DNA of 64,000 bases from positions 26,741,796-26,805,795 of the forward strand of contig OY747703.1 in NCBI GenBank assembly GCA_963556495.2, given 5' to 3'. Positions 23,691 through 35,697 of the stretch are shown here, piece after piece. The first letter of the stretch is position 1, and each line of letters begins with the position of its first letter. The notes beneath the pieces are model-generated. The model had not been told where the DNA came from and searched no databases. It worked only from the letters and a program-made list of their open reading frames with translations. The stretch comes from Valencia hispanica (Eukaryota > Chordata > Actinopteri > Cyprinodontiformes > Valenciidae). Both the position numbers and the translations under genes were made by a program.

Positions 23691-24109
23691 AAACAGAAGG
23701 GGAAAAGGAAAATAATTAAAAAATGGTTGAATAGACATCATAAACATGACACAAAATTGAAACATTTTGAAAGTAGTTTGACGTTATTTTTCATCACATT
23801 ATAGAGTTGAACTAAATCCTTTTGGTAGTCAATAAATCAGTCAAAATCTTAAAAGATTAGTCGATTAGTGAATATTTTATTCCAGCCCTACTATCTACAG
23901 CAAGACCTTATGTTCTGAGCTTATTATGATGCCTACATTATTACATACCTCCCACAAATGTAAACCGCGTACTCAAAATCTAAAAGGTAGACCACCTCTG
24001 AAAAGGTTAGACCTCTTAGATTTTTTTTTCAAACTGATGTGTTGAAACATGATGATGTGCATAATATATAAATACACGTATGTGTGTAAAATATTCTGTA
24101 TGTCAATCA

Positions 24110-24540
24110 ATCAAAATAAAACTTTGTTTACTGTATAAAGCACCTTTAATACAAAAAATGCAGCTCAAAGTGCTTTACAGATTAAAATGACCCCACATAA
24201 CCCACATTCCCATCCCTTCCCCACAATTATAAAAACGAAATGACAGTTATTCCCCCTTCCCAAACCCATTTCCCAAACACACACATCATCACACACAAAT
24301 AGACACACACACAGACATCTTCCCAAAATGCGTAAGATCATTGGTAGACACTGGGCTGAGCTCAGATGAGTCAGGTAAGGAAAACGCCATCAGGAGAACC
24401 GTCTGCCCCGACAACAGCAGGTCCACTGCAGCAGCCAGGGCACCAACACAGGGCGCACAGAGGAGGGAGGGTAGAGACCCCCGCCTGGTGAGCACCCAGG
24501 CCACCGCAGCCTGGCCAACTAACCATTTTGACCCATTCTA
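24110..24540 (-). mobile_element. LINE 3' region fragment
   Basis: Starts with the fish LINE-tail motif (AAAGCACCTTTAATAC, CTCAAAGTGCTTTACAG on plus), followed by a CA-rich stretch and a GC-richer block ending near 24540. No reverse-transcriptase motif is readable. Orientation is inferred from the tail. Confidence 0.4.
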
Positions 24541-24683
24541 AATTTCAATGGACTAAAATCAACATAGCGAGTTGAAATAGCAAACAAGTGTTGATGCCGC
24601 TATCTTTCTCTGAACTTGACCATCAGTTGCGTCAGCAATGTTTATTCGTGTTCCGATGTAAATCGTGCACTTATTGGACAAAG

Positions 24684-24748
24684 ATGGCTTGCTGTGGTAT
24701 TTATTGCACTAACAGACCATCCAAGAAGTCTCAGCTAAATTTTTTTCA
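24684..24748 (+). CDS. Possible THAP-domain first exon (partial)
   Basis: ATG at 24684 opens the segment MACCGIYCTNRPSKKSQLNF, then FQ, which stops at a consensus donor CA|GTAAGTA. The pattern C-x3-C-T-N-R...F-x matches the start of THAP zinc fingers, whose first intron commonly falls at this point. I found no exon with the remaining C2CH residues or the AVPTIF box in the next kilobases. It could be a stray exon from a THAP-containing DNA transposon, or chance. Confidence 0.4.
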
Positions 24749-27401
24749 GTAAGTAAAGTTATATATTTGCTGTGGATTTTAGACAATGCTGCTTGGTCAA
24801 AAATGGGTTGAAATGATCACATTTCTTCTTTACATATTAAAACTTGTTTTAATTAAAATTCACATAGTTTTAATCAAAGTTATGGACCAACACGGCTTCA
24901 TGCTTTTATTTGACAAAATGATTGAATCTGCCTATAAGGCAGAGGGGTAGCCGAGTCACTTTTCTGGCTAAAAGTGCCCGCTAACCTCCGTTACCTTCAG
25001 TTAGCTCCAGGTTAGCTCAGTTCGCTCGTAGCTACATTGGCTCAGAGTTTCAATCAGCCACCCCCACCCTCACAGCCCCACTCTCAGCTCCACCTCTTTG
25101 CTCATTTTTTGTATTTTCTAGGCGTGACGGGATGAGTGATGCAGCCAAGATGGCGGTGGTGGGAACCGCCCAGTTGGCTCCAATTCTGCTCGTCAGAAAT
25201 CCAAGGGTGACGTCACAGAGGCTTCGTCTATCTATTTATACAGTCTATGGTTATGGACTTCATTTAACAACACACACACATGTATAAAATAATATTTGAT
25301 AATGATAATCTTTCCTCTCTTTTCTGCATATGTAGTCTTTTCCTTGATATGTTGCTCCAAAAACATTTCCTTTTTGTGGATTGTTTATGCTGTACCCAAA
25401 ATTCAATACAATTTGTTTAACACATTTTCTTCACCATGTAGGATAAAAGACAAGTTCCACTTCAAGAGTTCAAACACCATCTGCAACTATAGCAACCAGG
25501 ATCTGCCATAACAAGTAGTTGAGGCGTACCCAAAAGCAAGACATCCAGAGGGACATAGTGATAAGCAGAGTTTATTAATCAAAACAAGAAAGAAATTAAC
25601 TGAGATGTTGCACAAAGAGAACAGAGCACAGAACCACAATAAGTGGTACAGACAAATCCAGCCACTTAAATACTGAGGATGTGTCATTACATGAGAACCA
25701 AGTGAGTACAATCAGAGGGATGCAGAACACCCGAGGGAGTATCTGAGTAGGGATTGAAGGGAAGGTGACAAGAAAAACAACAAAAAAGGACACAAAGGAA
25801 TAAACTGATCCAGAAAGACCTTAGTGACAACAATAGAGCAAAATCTAGATGATAAAATTACAAGCACAAGTGAAAACCAAAACCAAATGCCAAGAGATGA
25901 TGACAGGCTAATAGGGATTGTTTGACTCTGAGGACTTCATAATTTCAAAATTTTCCATCTAAATCAAACACACTTCAGTTGTTGTTTTTCACTTGTGTTG
26001 CACAATAATTCTCTATATTCAGTGTAAAATATCAACAAAGAAGAAGAACTAAAAGAAATCTCAGATCTTCACTTGCTGGATGTACATTATGTGCACTTAC
26101 ATTATAGTGGCATATTTGGCATCCTCGCACACTAAACGTAAAGCACATGTCTGGCAGACAGTTCTGCTCCATTTAGGGGCAGTAGAACAGAGTTACAGGG
26201 TAAGAGTTAAAGCCTTTTTTTAACTTCTGCGTTGTGTCTCATGAGAGGGAAAAGCCTAAATGGAAGAAATTAAAAAATATATATATTCAGTTAAGTTTCT
26301 ACACACTTTACGAGAAGTACACTACCTAAAGAAATGGTATTAAGATGCTGATCTTTAAACATCTGGAAAAAATAAAGTGTCTTCTTTCAAGTTCAGGACG
26401 AGACAAGACGTGAGATTCCTCACATTTTCTACGTACTGTGAGCAGGTGTCTCAGATCAATACGGATTATATTGGACATTAGTTCAGATACTGTCGGAAGG
26501 TTTTAAACTTCAAAAGGTAAAAAACCTGAACTGTGAGTGTTTGCTAATCAGCATGGGAGGATAAATAATGGATCATGTAAATGGATCCAGGAGAATCAGT
26601 CCAACCTTCGCTGGACTCTTGGTGTCCTTTCAAGGGGATGAGATGGTCCGTGTCAGATGGTTGTTTGCATGTTGTGTGGCAGCATTTGGTAATAGGCAAC
26701 TGTGATTTCATTTTAAAGTGAACTTTGAAAGGAAGGAAAAATTACTGTTTCATTTTATCTGTACAGTTAAATTAAATGCTGATCTGTTTTGTGAAATCAT
26801 TGGGAATTGTGGGTCAAGGGATATTGCTATGAGGCATCTGTCAGAGTGCAATGCTCTTTGATGTTCATGCCACCCCAGAGTAAGTCAAAAGTTGATTTAT
26901 TCTCCTTGTTGATGCTGATAAACTAAATCAGGCTGAGTTCCAGCTCCTGTGGAGGTGGATCGGACAGTTATACTAATACTTTATCTGGAGGAAGGTTGTC
27001 TCACAGTACCTGTGAATGGAGAATTGTGCAAAAGTTGCTACCAACATAGAGTGAAGGAGTTGTGAAAGTTACTTCAAGATACTCATTTGATTTTGAATGT
27101 TCTGGGTGATAATCTGCAATTTCCACGTTACTAGTTTGTAATTTATAAGAAAGTACCTTGTTAGTTTGCGTCATAACATATCAGGAAAATGTGGACAATA
27201 TTTGTTGGGAACTGGTGCTTTACACTATAAATAAATTGTACTAAATTAATGCGTAACCTCCAGAAAAATAATGAGTTCCAGAAAGTAGCCTGCAAGCTCA
27301 AGACAAGTAAACTGTAGACTTTAGGAAAGTAACCTGCAAGTTCTAAAAATTATTAACTTTAAATTATTCTTTTAGCTGAGTCCTGGTGTCTAAAAATTTA
27401 T
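24749..27401. other. Intergenic; one MITE end
   Basis: At 25235-25250 the motif TTTATACAGTCTATGG is a familiar fish MITE terminus, preceded by a CpG-bearing block (25120-25220). Its partner end was not found. The block at 25505-25800 resembles the edge of an LTR or SINE-like repeat but lacks decisive ends. The rest shows nothing recognisable. Confidence 0.35.
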
Positions 27402-27716
27402 TTGTTTAGGAAACACGAACATCCGTGGGCCCCTCTTGATTATCATAAAATGGTTCAGTCTGCCCAAATTGTATCCAGGCAACACAAACGGCTTCACTTC
27501 ACTTACAGCGCCGAAGGTGACGGAAGACGGAATAGGAAGTCAAAATGCCTCAAAAATCTTGAAGTTAAAAATCGCAAAAAGAAAAAAATAAGAGAAGTGA
27601 AAGAGGCAAAGGGTCGACAGTATGTTATCCAATATTTCACAAGAAAAGGTGGGTTTGTAAGTAGGCCTAAATTGTTAGGGGACCACACAGGTAGCGAACT
27701 TGTAAAATTAGGCTAA
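27402..27716 (+). other. Unrecognised 104-codon open frame, lysine/arginine-rich
   Basis: The translation has a basic middle (NRKSKCLKNLEVKNRKKKKI). Near 27646 the sequence ACAAGAAAAG|GTGGGT could be a donor. A later open segment, 28426-28524, has an acceptor-like CTGAACAG before it and the donor GAAG|GTGAGC after it. It encodes a Pro/Ser/Ala-rich stretch (ATGPAVSQPLTPASPESAPT) and then acidic residues. The two may be exons of one gene or transposon; I recognise neither. Weak evidence. Confidence 0.3.
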
Positions 27717-27903
27717 GGTGGTCAAGATAGCTTAGCTAAAATTTCTCCCCATGTTGGCTCAAGAACCCCCAACTTTTCATTTTCTCTGTTTTAGGTAACT
27801 AATCAATGCAGTCAAACATGCTGTTATATAGACAATCAGTTGGCCTTGCCTCTATCAAAATGATGTGTCGATCTTTCTGAATAGTCAAATGCAATGCACT
27901 TAA

Positions 27904-28283
27904 CACTCGAATGTCCACAGGCGGTCATTTCAAACGGTTTGAAATGTGCATATTCAACAACTTTGTCAAATTAAATCATGAAGCCTTGCTGGTCCCTGAC
28001 TGTTCTTAAAACTAGTGAATTTTCATTAAAACTAGTTTGAATATTTATTGTGTGAAAAAACAGAAATATGATCATTTCTACCACGTCCACAGGCGCTCAT
28101 TTTGACTGCACAGGATTTTGCGCTGTTTAAATTGAGTTTGCAGACGTTCTGGATCAGATAATGTCAAAGTATATGCAAATTTCAAAACTGTCAAAATGAC
28201 GCCTTGTTCGTTGTTAGTGTTAAATGTAATTACCATAAGTTTAAATGTTGCGGTTAAAATGACTGATGGTGGCCGTTCTAGTG
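27904..28283. mobile_element. TTAA-flanked MITE
   Basis: The left end is CACTCGAATGTCC and the right end on the minus strand is CACTAGAACGGCC. Both sides are flanked by TTAA (27900-27903 and 28284-28287), the target used by piggyBac and Kolobok elements. 380 bp, non-coding. Confidence 0.65.
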
Positions 28284-29865
28284 TTAAAAGTGAATGATAA
28301 GCGAACTCAATTTTCTCCCCATGTTAGGTCAAGAAAACGCTGGAAAAAATAATAATACACAGTTTTAGTTAAATGTTCAATGCAGTCAAATGCACTTTGT
28401 CAAAATCGTGCCTCGTCCTGAACAGAGTCAAGTGAACCAGCAGCAGCAACTGGTCCGGCTGTCTCCCAACCCCTAACTCCAGCATCCCCTGAATCAGCCC
28501 CTACGCTCCCAGATGAAGAAGAAGGTGAGCGGCTATTAGTATTGGTTTAATGGCAACACATTAATGTCTGAAAGTGATACACACAAACTATAAGAGGCAT
28601 CTGTAGAGTGGAAAAGATTGGCTATAGGAAATGCTATATACTTTGTCAGTTCCAGGACCCTCTTACTGTTTGTCAGGGAGAACTGAGGTGGGGACACTGG
28701 ATAGAGTTCAATTGTCTGATTGACTTAAATACATGAGAATGTTAGTCAAAATACCATAAAAGTGCATGATTTTATGTAAATTAATATAGGGTGACCATAT
28801 TCTGAGAATCCAAAAAGAGGAAACCCTCCCCAGCATGGGCGTGACTACCCCCGAACCAAATCTATAAATAATATGGATTCAGGTTAGAAAATACTCAAAT
28901 ATTATATTGATGAGGTAAATACAGTCAGATGTCATTTCCATCTCTCACATTAATTTGAAGGATTGCTTTGAAAAAAAGAGCATAATAAATCAAATAGACT
29001 AAAGAATGTTTATTCATATTTGCAGAAAAATATAATTATATAATGATTGGTGGAAATGTGTTCGAGCAAATATGTTTTTAAAAATGATGTAGGAATTTAT
29101 TCTCCAGTAAATCACTGAGTCATGTTTAGTGTTTTACCTGCTGTCTGACAGAGAACTTCTCCTGTATCTTATAACATGCAGGCTGGATGGTGCGACTTGA
29201 AAACTTTATTTTCAAGTTGATGCATTAGATTAAGTAATTAATCATTATTACATTATCACCATTAAAAACTATAGCAAGTTTTCAAGATAATATAGTATAT
29301 TTTAAAAAATTAAATCTGACTCATATGCACCAATCTAGATCATAATAATCAGACTCTGGCTTCCATCATTCATTATGCTTTAAAACTGGAATATTCTCCT
29401 TTTTATTTGATCTATTTTTACCCAATATCACTTGATGTTATGATTGCCGTTTTCTAGATCTGTTGCGTTCAGTTTTTCAGATAGAGCGATGACAGTAGCA
29501 TATTTATAATCCTGAGATCCCGAGCAATCCACTGATACTAAATATGTCCAGATTGAAAACTGTGGAAGGGATGAAATATTGATCCAAAGTCAAACTATTT
29601 TTTACCGCGACGTCTCAGAGTCAAATGATTGTCGGTGATAACTTTGAACTTCGGATATTAATTAATCTGTGTCGTCACAAAATGAATCCTAACCTGCTGT
29701 AGCAGCTCAGATTGTGTTAGCTCAGGTGTGCTGCTCACTAGGGTTTGACAATGTACCCCAACTTGGCAGTTGACGTTGTTTACAGTAAAACATCGCGATG
29801 GACGATGCTATCGTCGGGGAGGGGGGGAGGGGGAGGGGACTTTTTTTTTCTCTTTTTTTTAACTA

Positions 29866-30775
29866 TCCATCATCCATCCATTTTCTTCCGCTTATCCGGG
29901 GTCGGGTCGCGGGGGCAGCAGCCTAAGCAAAGAGACCCAGACTTCCCTCTCCCCAGCCACTTGTTCCAGCTCCTCAGGAGGAACCCCAAGGCGCTCCCAG
30001 GCCAGCCGAGAAACATAGTCCCTCCAGCGTGTCCTGGGCCTTCCCCTGGGCCTCCTCCCGGTGAGACGTGCCTGAAACACCTCACCAGGGAGGCGTCCAG
30101 GAGGCATCCTGACCAGATGCCCGAGCCACCTCAACTGACTCCTCTCGATGCGGAGAAGCAGCAGCTCTACTCTGAGCCCCCTCCGGATGACTGAGCTTTT
30201 CACCCTATCTCTAAGGGAGAGCCCAGACACTCTGCGGAGGAAACTCATTTCAGCCGCTTGTATCCGTGATCTCGTTCTTTCGGTCACCACCCAGAGTTTG
30301 TGACCATAGATGAGGGTAGGAACGTAGATCGACCGGTAAATCGAGAGCTTCGCCTTTTGGCTCAGCTCTCTCTTCACCACGACAGACCGGTAGAGCGCCC
30401 GCATAACTGCAGATGCCCCACCAATCCGTCTATCGATCTCCCGCTCCATTTTTCCCTCATTCGTGAACAAGACCCCCAGATACTTAAACTCCTCCACTTG
30501 GGGAAGGACCCCATCCCTGACCCGGAGGAGGCACCCCACCCTTTTCCGGCTCAAGACCATGGCCTCGGATTTGGAGGTGCTGATTCTCATCCCAGCCGCT
30601 TCACACTCGGCTGCGAACAGCTCCAGCGAAAGCTGTAGATCACGCTCCGATGCAGCCAACAGGACCACATCATCTGCAAAAAGCAAAGACCCGATCCTGA
30701 GGCCACCAAAACGGATCCCCTCAACGCCTTGGCTGCGCCTAGAGATCCTGTCCATAAAAGTTAGGAACATATATC
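29866..30775 (-). pseudogene. RTE-like LINE, reverse-transcriptase C-terminus, copy A
   Basis: An open frame of 292 codons (30770-29892) encodes the end of a non-LTR reverse transcriptase: FMDRISRRSQGV; the catalytic FADD box at residues 31-34; and later RWLGHLVRMPPGRLPGE and RPRGRPRTRWRDYVSRLAWE before the stop. Fingers, part of the palm and the endonuclease are missing (5' truncation). The stop is followed almost at once by a GGATGGAT-type tail (29868-29882 on plus), as in the RTE clade. TCTCTTT occurs on both flanks and may be the target duplication. The frame is unbroken, suggesting a fairly young copy. Confidence 0.85.
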
Positions 30776-31464
30776 TCTTTAAATAGGCCTAAAAAACGTT
30801 TTACTTAAAAAGTAGGAAAACTGTACTTTTGTTATTTTACTACACTAATACATTATAAGTTGTAATACATTGTACATTTCAAGTTGTAATACACTTCACG
30901 CAGCTGCGTGAATAAACGTAAATGAAGTGGCCACTTCAATGGGACCCACTGTTCTCACCCGGCCTGTTCAATACGTGGCACTCGGTTGCACGTAATGGGA
31001 AAAAAAGAGACTGATGAACCGAGCTGTAAAGTAAAACTTATTTTCGTGGTGGACCAGTCGCTGATGTCAAGAAGTTAAAAAAAGAAATAAAACTTGACGT
31101 CCGGATTTTGTTCTCAGTCACCCATAAGGAAAGCGGTCTTTGTATCAGGATCCACCTACTACTCCTGGTCGTTCTCCTCCCAGGTAACAGCCTTACAATA
31201 AGTTCTTTTCACCGAGTAGCTCCACGACGCGCTCCTCCCCTGTGTCGGCTGAGAGGCGAACAGCTGATCTACTTTGACCCTCTCACGTGTCGGTCTCCAC
31301 CCTCGGTGTGCTACGCCTCCCTTCAGCCGAAAACAGTTGGAAAACAAAAAGCAGCCACCAATATCCGCAGACCCTTGACTTATAGTGCGCATAGCCCAAG
31401 TTGTGCAGCAATCCTCGCTCGCTTCTCAAAACAGAGGTGAAATGGTACTCACACACTGTGAGTA

Positions 31465-31611
31465 CGAGCGATGACGCGCACACGTCTCCCGCAAAACTGC
31501 GAGCGGCAGACAGGCAGCGCGAGGCAGAGGTGAAACAGTACTTGCAGGCGAGGCAGCGCTGCCTGTCTGCCTTTCGCAGTTTTGCTGGAGACGTGAACGC
31601 GTCATCGCTCG
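31465..31611. repeat. Palindrome with 56-bp arms
   Basis: 31465-31520 is complementary to 31556-31611 with five mismatches, around a 35-bp spacer. The arms are CpG-rich. Just outside, 31446-31464 forms its own small hairpin (TACTCACA/TGTGAGTA). Confidence 0.85.
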
Positions 31612-32145
31612 TGGTGTTCCGGACAGTGGGTTTTGCTGTCCTGCTTCAGCTCCTTTTATGTGCAGCCTAACAAGTTTTTGCGCACAACTTTTTGCGGACC
31701 TGTAACAAAGCAGCTGCATTGCTGTGGTCCTCCTCCTCCTGACTTAGTGTGTGTCTGACAGGGTGCGGGGCGTGACATCACGATGGTGGCTCTCCATCGT
31801 GATGTCGGTCAGCCATCACAACCAGACTGCTCACCTGAGCTCCACTGCCCCGGTAAAAACGGCTCTGACGACCATGACTGAACATTGGGTATTTTTTCTA
31901 CAATTCGTCTGTCAAACTACCCCTCCGTTTCGGCATTTTAGTGGCACATTACAAGCATGCAGCGCAGCTCCTCATTTGTTTTGTGGGCAGTGGCTGCTTT
32001 TAAAGTGAGGTATTCCAGGTGCAATATGGGGGTAAACCCGGACATTTTATGATATTTTAAAAAATCCACCTGGACATAATTTTATGGCCAAAAAGGAGGA
32101 CATGTCCGGGCAAAAGAGGACGTATGGTCACCCTAAATTAATATA

Positions 32146-33456
32146 AAAAAAGTCTCAGTTGTGTTGGGGGCCCCTGCCAAGATTCTTTTCATGGGGCCCA
32201 AAATCCTTAGCAGCGCCCCTGCATGTACATACAGCTTGATCACACTACATAGACCAACCAATCTGTGGCGTCTCTGCATTAGGGGCCGCTGGAGCCCGGG
32301 CCCACCAGATGTCGCTGAGGAGCTCTATGCACAGCATGCTTAAATTAAGCAGTAAAACAGGGTCGTTCTTTACAGAGTCATATTATATAAAGACAGATTC
32401 TGTTACCAAGAAGATCCTGTTGTAAACATTTGTGCATAGCTAAGTCTTTGCCAGAATACTGACACGCTCAGTAGGCTAAATCCTCTTGAAGCAGTGATTG
32501 AGGCCAGCCCCTTAACATTTGTTTAAATGATGAAGATCTGGAACAACAGTGCGCTTGCGCAATGTGCGCTCGGTGGATAGCCCATGGACACAAATGCACA
32601 AATGCACAAATACCTTCCCAGAGAAAGGCAGCAATGCACCATGTGGTGTGCAGTCAGCAGAAAATTTATTAGAAGTAGAAGAAGAGATCCTGGTATTAAA
32701 CAGCAGCTGTTTTGCCAAATGCAAAGGTTTGTTGTGCAGCATAACTCATATTAAAATATTGGAATATCACACGTCACGTTTACATTCTGTTGGATGGAAC
32801 TGTGCAGCCATCTAATATCCTTGCCCTTACCAAGAAAAAAAAATGAAGCAGATTTTTTGATGAAGTCTAAATTTAGCACCTTCCTTTTTGAGTGAAAATT
32901 TAAGATTAAATATTTGGGATGTCACCAGGCAGCGGATTTAGACATGGTTCAGGTCCAGATGGAAGATCTGCATTTTTTTTCCCAAGAAGAACAATACTGG
33001 TGAGTGACCCTTTATTGTAATTTCATGTGGTCTTGGCTTTCTTCATTCTTCAATTACATTTATATAAACTGGTGTTTGTAGATGTGTGGTATTTTATGTG
33101 GTTCATTTAATATTGAATCAATATTAAATTAATCACATAAAATAGAAATCAATATTATTGATCAAAGTCAGATTGTATGCATCACAGAAGAATTAGTTGC
33201 TGCTATTAGGTGTTGAGTTGCTGTGCCCCAACGTATCATTCCAAAGAAGCCACTGTGATCAATCATAAACCCTACAGAAAATGAATGGTAACAAGATAAT
33301 GTTACGTATGTCGTAACATGGGAAGAACCTTAAAATACTTAAGTAATAATCATAAAAATGAATATCAAAAAGGTGGATGTTCTCTGGATGACTGAGAAAC
33401 AACTGAAATTTTTTTAAGTAGTCTTACAGTAAGTGAATGCAGCTATATAAACATTA
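32146..33456. other. Intergenic, nothing recognised
   Basis: A GC-richer patch (32165-32215) recalls a dispersed repeat, but its ends are unclear. Otherwise AT-rich with short spurious frames. Confidence 0.4.
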
Positions 33457-34768
33457 AGGCCCTGTCTACATTACGCTGTTTAAGTGCTTAAACAAATAAA
33501 TATTTAGTCAAAACCCCGTCTCGGCCACACTAGCCCATCGTTTAAGCTTCCCCTCCCCAGATATTTTTTTACACGGGTAAGGGGGCTGCCTATTTCTTAA
33601 ATCTCCGGTTCTTGAATAGGTGTGGATTCGTTAGGCGTTTAAGAACTGAGTTCGGTAAGGAAGCTTGCGCCACAGCCAGCTTAATAACAACCAGTGACCA
33701 CTCAGAGGCAAACAATAAGGCAAGGAAAGACAATTTTATTTGTATAGCACACTTTCAACAACAGGGTAATTCAAGATGCTTTACATGATTTGGTGATTAA
33801 AAAACAAAACAAACAAACATAAAATACATTGGTAACTAAAAGTAAAAGTAGCAAATTAGCATGAAACACACATTACACATGATGCACAATAAAGCAAGAG
33901 AAAGATCAATAAAGCAAGAGAGGATGAACACATTTCATACATATGACATCAATAATTTACTCAAAGGCAATTTTAAACAGATGGATTTTTAGTCTCGATT
34001 TAAAGCAGTTCAGTTTCAGATGCTTTGCACTCGTCAGGAAGTCTGTTCCAGATTAGAGGAGCATAGAAACTGAAAGCTGCTTCTGCATGTTTAGTTCTGA
34101 GTCTAGGGATGTTTAGTAGGCTAGAGTTGGAGGACCTGAGTGGTCGTGGTGGTTGGTACCATGACAACAGGTCTTCAACATATTTTGGTGCTGAGCCATG
34201 TAATGATTTATAAACTAGTATGAGTATTTTGAAATCTATTCTCTGAGCTACAGGGAGCCAGTGTAAGGACTTTAGAACTTGGGTGATGTGCTCTACTTTC
34301 CTGGTTCTGGTGAGGAACACGAGCAGCAGCGTTCTGGATCAGCTGCAGCTGTCTGATTAACTTTTTAAGCAGACCTGTGAGGACACTGTTGCAGTAATCA
34401 ATCCGACTAAAGATAAACGCATGGATGAGTTTTTCTCCATCAATAGGAAGATGGCGGTGAATCATCCAGACATGCCCTTGTTGCTCCTTCTTGTACATAT
34501 AGAGGTGCTTGTAAAAATCACACAAGAATACCTTAAGAGAAGGCACGGCGCGATTGCAGCATTCTGGATACACCATATCTCAGACTGTGACGTCATATAT
34601 GTGGGTCTGCCTTTTTTTCATGCATGCCTACGAGGTCGGGGTTGCTCCATCGGGCTGAGGGGAGGAGGGGGTCGTAAACTATGCTTTGTGTGTGTGTGTG
34701 GACAGGTATAAGGTTAGCTGGGATATACCCTGTATAACCTTAGCCGTGTTAGTGTAGAAGTGACCTAA
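33457..34768. mobile_element. TIR element interrupted by a LINE
   Basis: The left end AAGGCCCTGTCTACATTACG is inverted, with changes, at the right end (minus strand: TTAGGTCACTTCTACACTAA). The outer parts, 33457-33720 and about 34510-34768, are CpG-bearing and non-coding. The middle is a LINE fragment. hAT-like by its ends; target duplication not clear. Confidence 0.5.
33722..34510 (-). pseudogene. L2/Rex1-like LINE fragment, ORF2 C-terminal region
   Basis: The minus strand encodes, with one frameshift near 34310, LIHAFIFSRIDYCNSVLTGL, then IRQLQLIQNAAARV, SLHWLPVAQRIDFKILILVY and AEAAFSFYAPLIWNRLPDE. This is the usual post-RT region of fish LINE proteins. The 3' tail (TTTTATTTGTATAGCAC on plus) starts at about 33735. 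Truncated at both domains; inactive. Confidence 0.8.
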
Positions 34769-35054
34769 GAGTATGAAATATAAATCTAACATATATTGCG
34801 CTTTTTCATCAGTTTGGCCGACGGGGTCAAAAATCCAGTCATAACCTATTTTTACCCATCAGTTTTTTAACTAATAACATATTCTATAGTATTTAATTTT
34901 TATTCATTTTAATACTCAATCTGAAGGAACTAAATAATTCACATTGTGCCATCATCCATCAAGCAGATGAATAAATTACTTTTTTTCTCCACAATGAAAA
35001 AAAAAAAGATTTTGGATTCAGGATCTATAACAACTCCTTGAAGAATTAATTAGT

Positions 35055-35125
35055 ATGAGTTACAACAACACTTATTGTCCCACTGGGATTAATAAAGTAT
35101 TTTTGAATCGAATTGTATTCTTCTG
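35055..35125 (+). mobile_element. L2-like LINE 3' tail
   Basis: TTGTCCCACTGGGATTAATAAAGTATTTTTGAAT-type end, a hallmark of L2-like 3' termini in fish. Only the tail is recognisable. Confidence 0.5.
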
Positions 35126-35697
35126 TGTAATTGAGGGATTATTTACTTATCAACATGAGCACAAATGGTGTGGAACCAAACCTTCACATTACTCCCAGGT
35201 TCCCACTGTTATTATTTGCAGTTATCTTGCAGCTGCAGTGTTAGTTAGCTATGTTAGCTTCTTTGTCAGCCAAGGCTTACCTGATGTGAAGTTATTGCTG
35301 CAGATTCTTGCATTTTTAATCATCTGCTTGTTCCTACCGCTTCTTCTGATCATTTACAACCCCTGATCATGTCTCTTTCTGCAGACTAAACACGCAGTAG
35401 AGTAGGAAGTGACATGGACCGACAATCCTATCTGTCCTGCGACTGAAAAGAGATGTTCACATGGAACCGTGGAGTTCGGAAGAACATTCTTTTTTTCTGT
35501 CAGCTATGTCAATATCCAATTAACTAGAAACATGTTCAATTGTGTTACGAGCTGAATTAACCACATCCTAATGAACATCCAAATGAAAACATTGTCTCCA
35601 AGAAAAACACGTACGGTTGCTGAAGACTGTAGATCTTTGTGTCTAATCACATATGTTTATAGAAACAAATGAAGCAAAACCTTACAATACATTTCTT

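Larger units (their letters stand above)
28789..32134. mobile_element. 3.35-kb TIR element of undetermined superfamily
   Basis: The left end is (A)GGGTGACCATATTCTGAGAA. The right end on the minus strand is AGGGTGACCATACGTCCTCT. Flanks AAATTAATATA at 28778-28788 and 32135-32145 are identical. The duplication is 10 or 11 bp depending on whether the terminal A belongs to the element. It carries a nested LINE (29866-30775) and a long palindrome (31465-31611). I found no transposase domain, so it is probably non-autonomous. Confidence 0.75.

Noticed and set aside
25505..25800. Possible solo LTR or SINE edge, with weak look-alikes at 17690-17830 and 62160-62280
   Set aside because: No terminal TG/CA pair, no target duplication, and only loose resemblance between the three.
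29745..30194. 149-codon plus-strand frame, and the similar 51881-52282 frame
   Set aside because: Antisense shadows of the LINE reverse-transcriptase frames on the minus strand.
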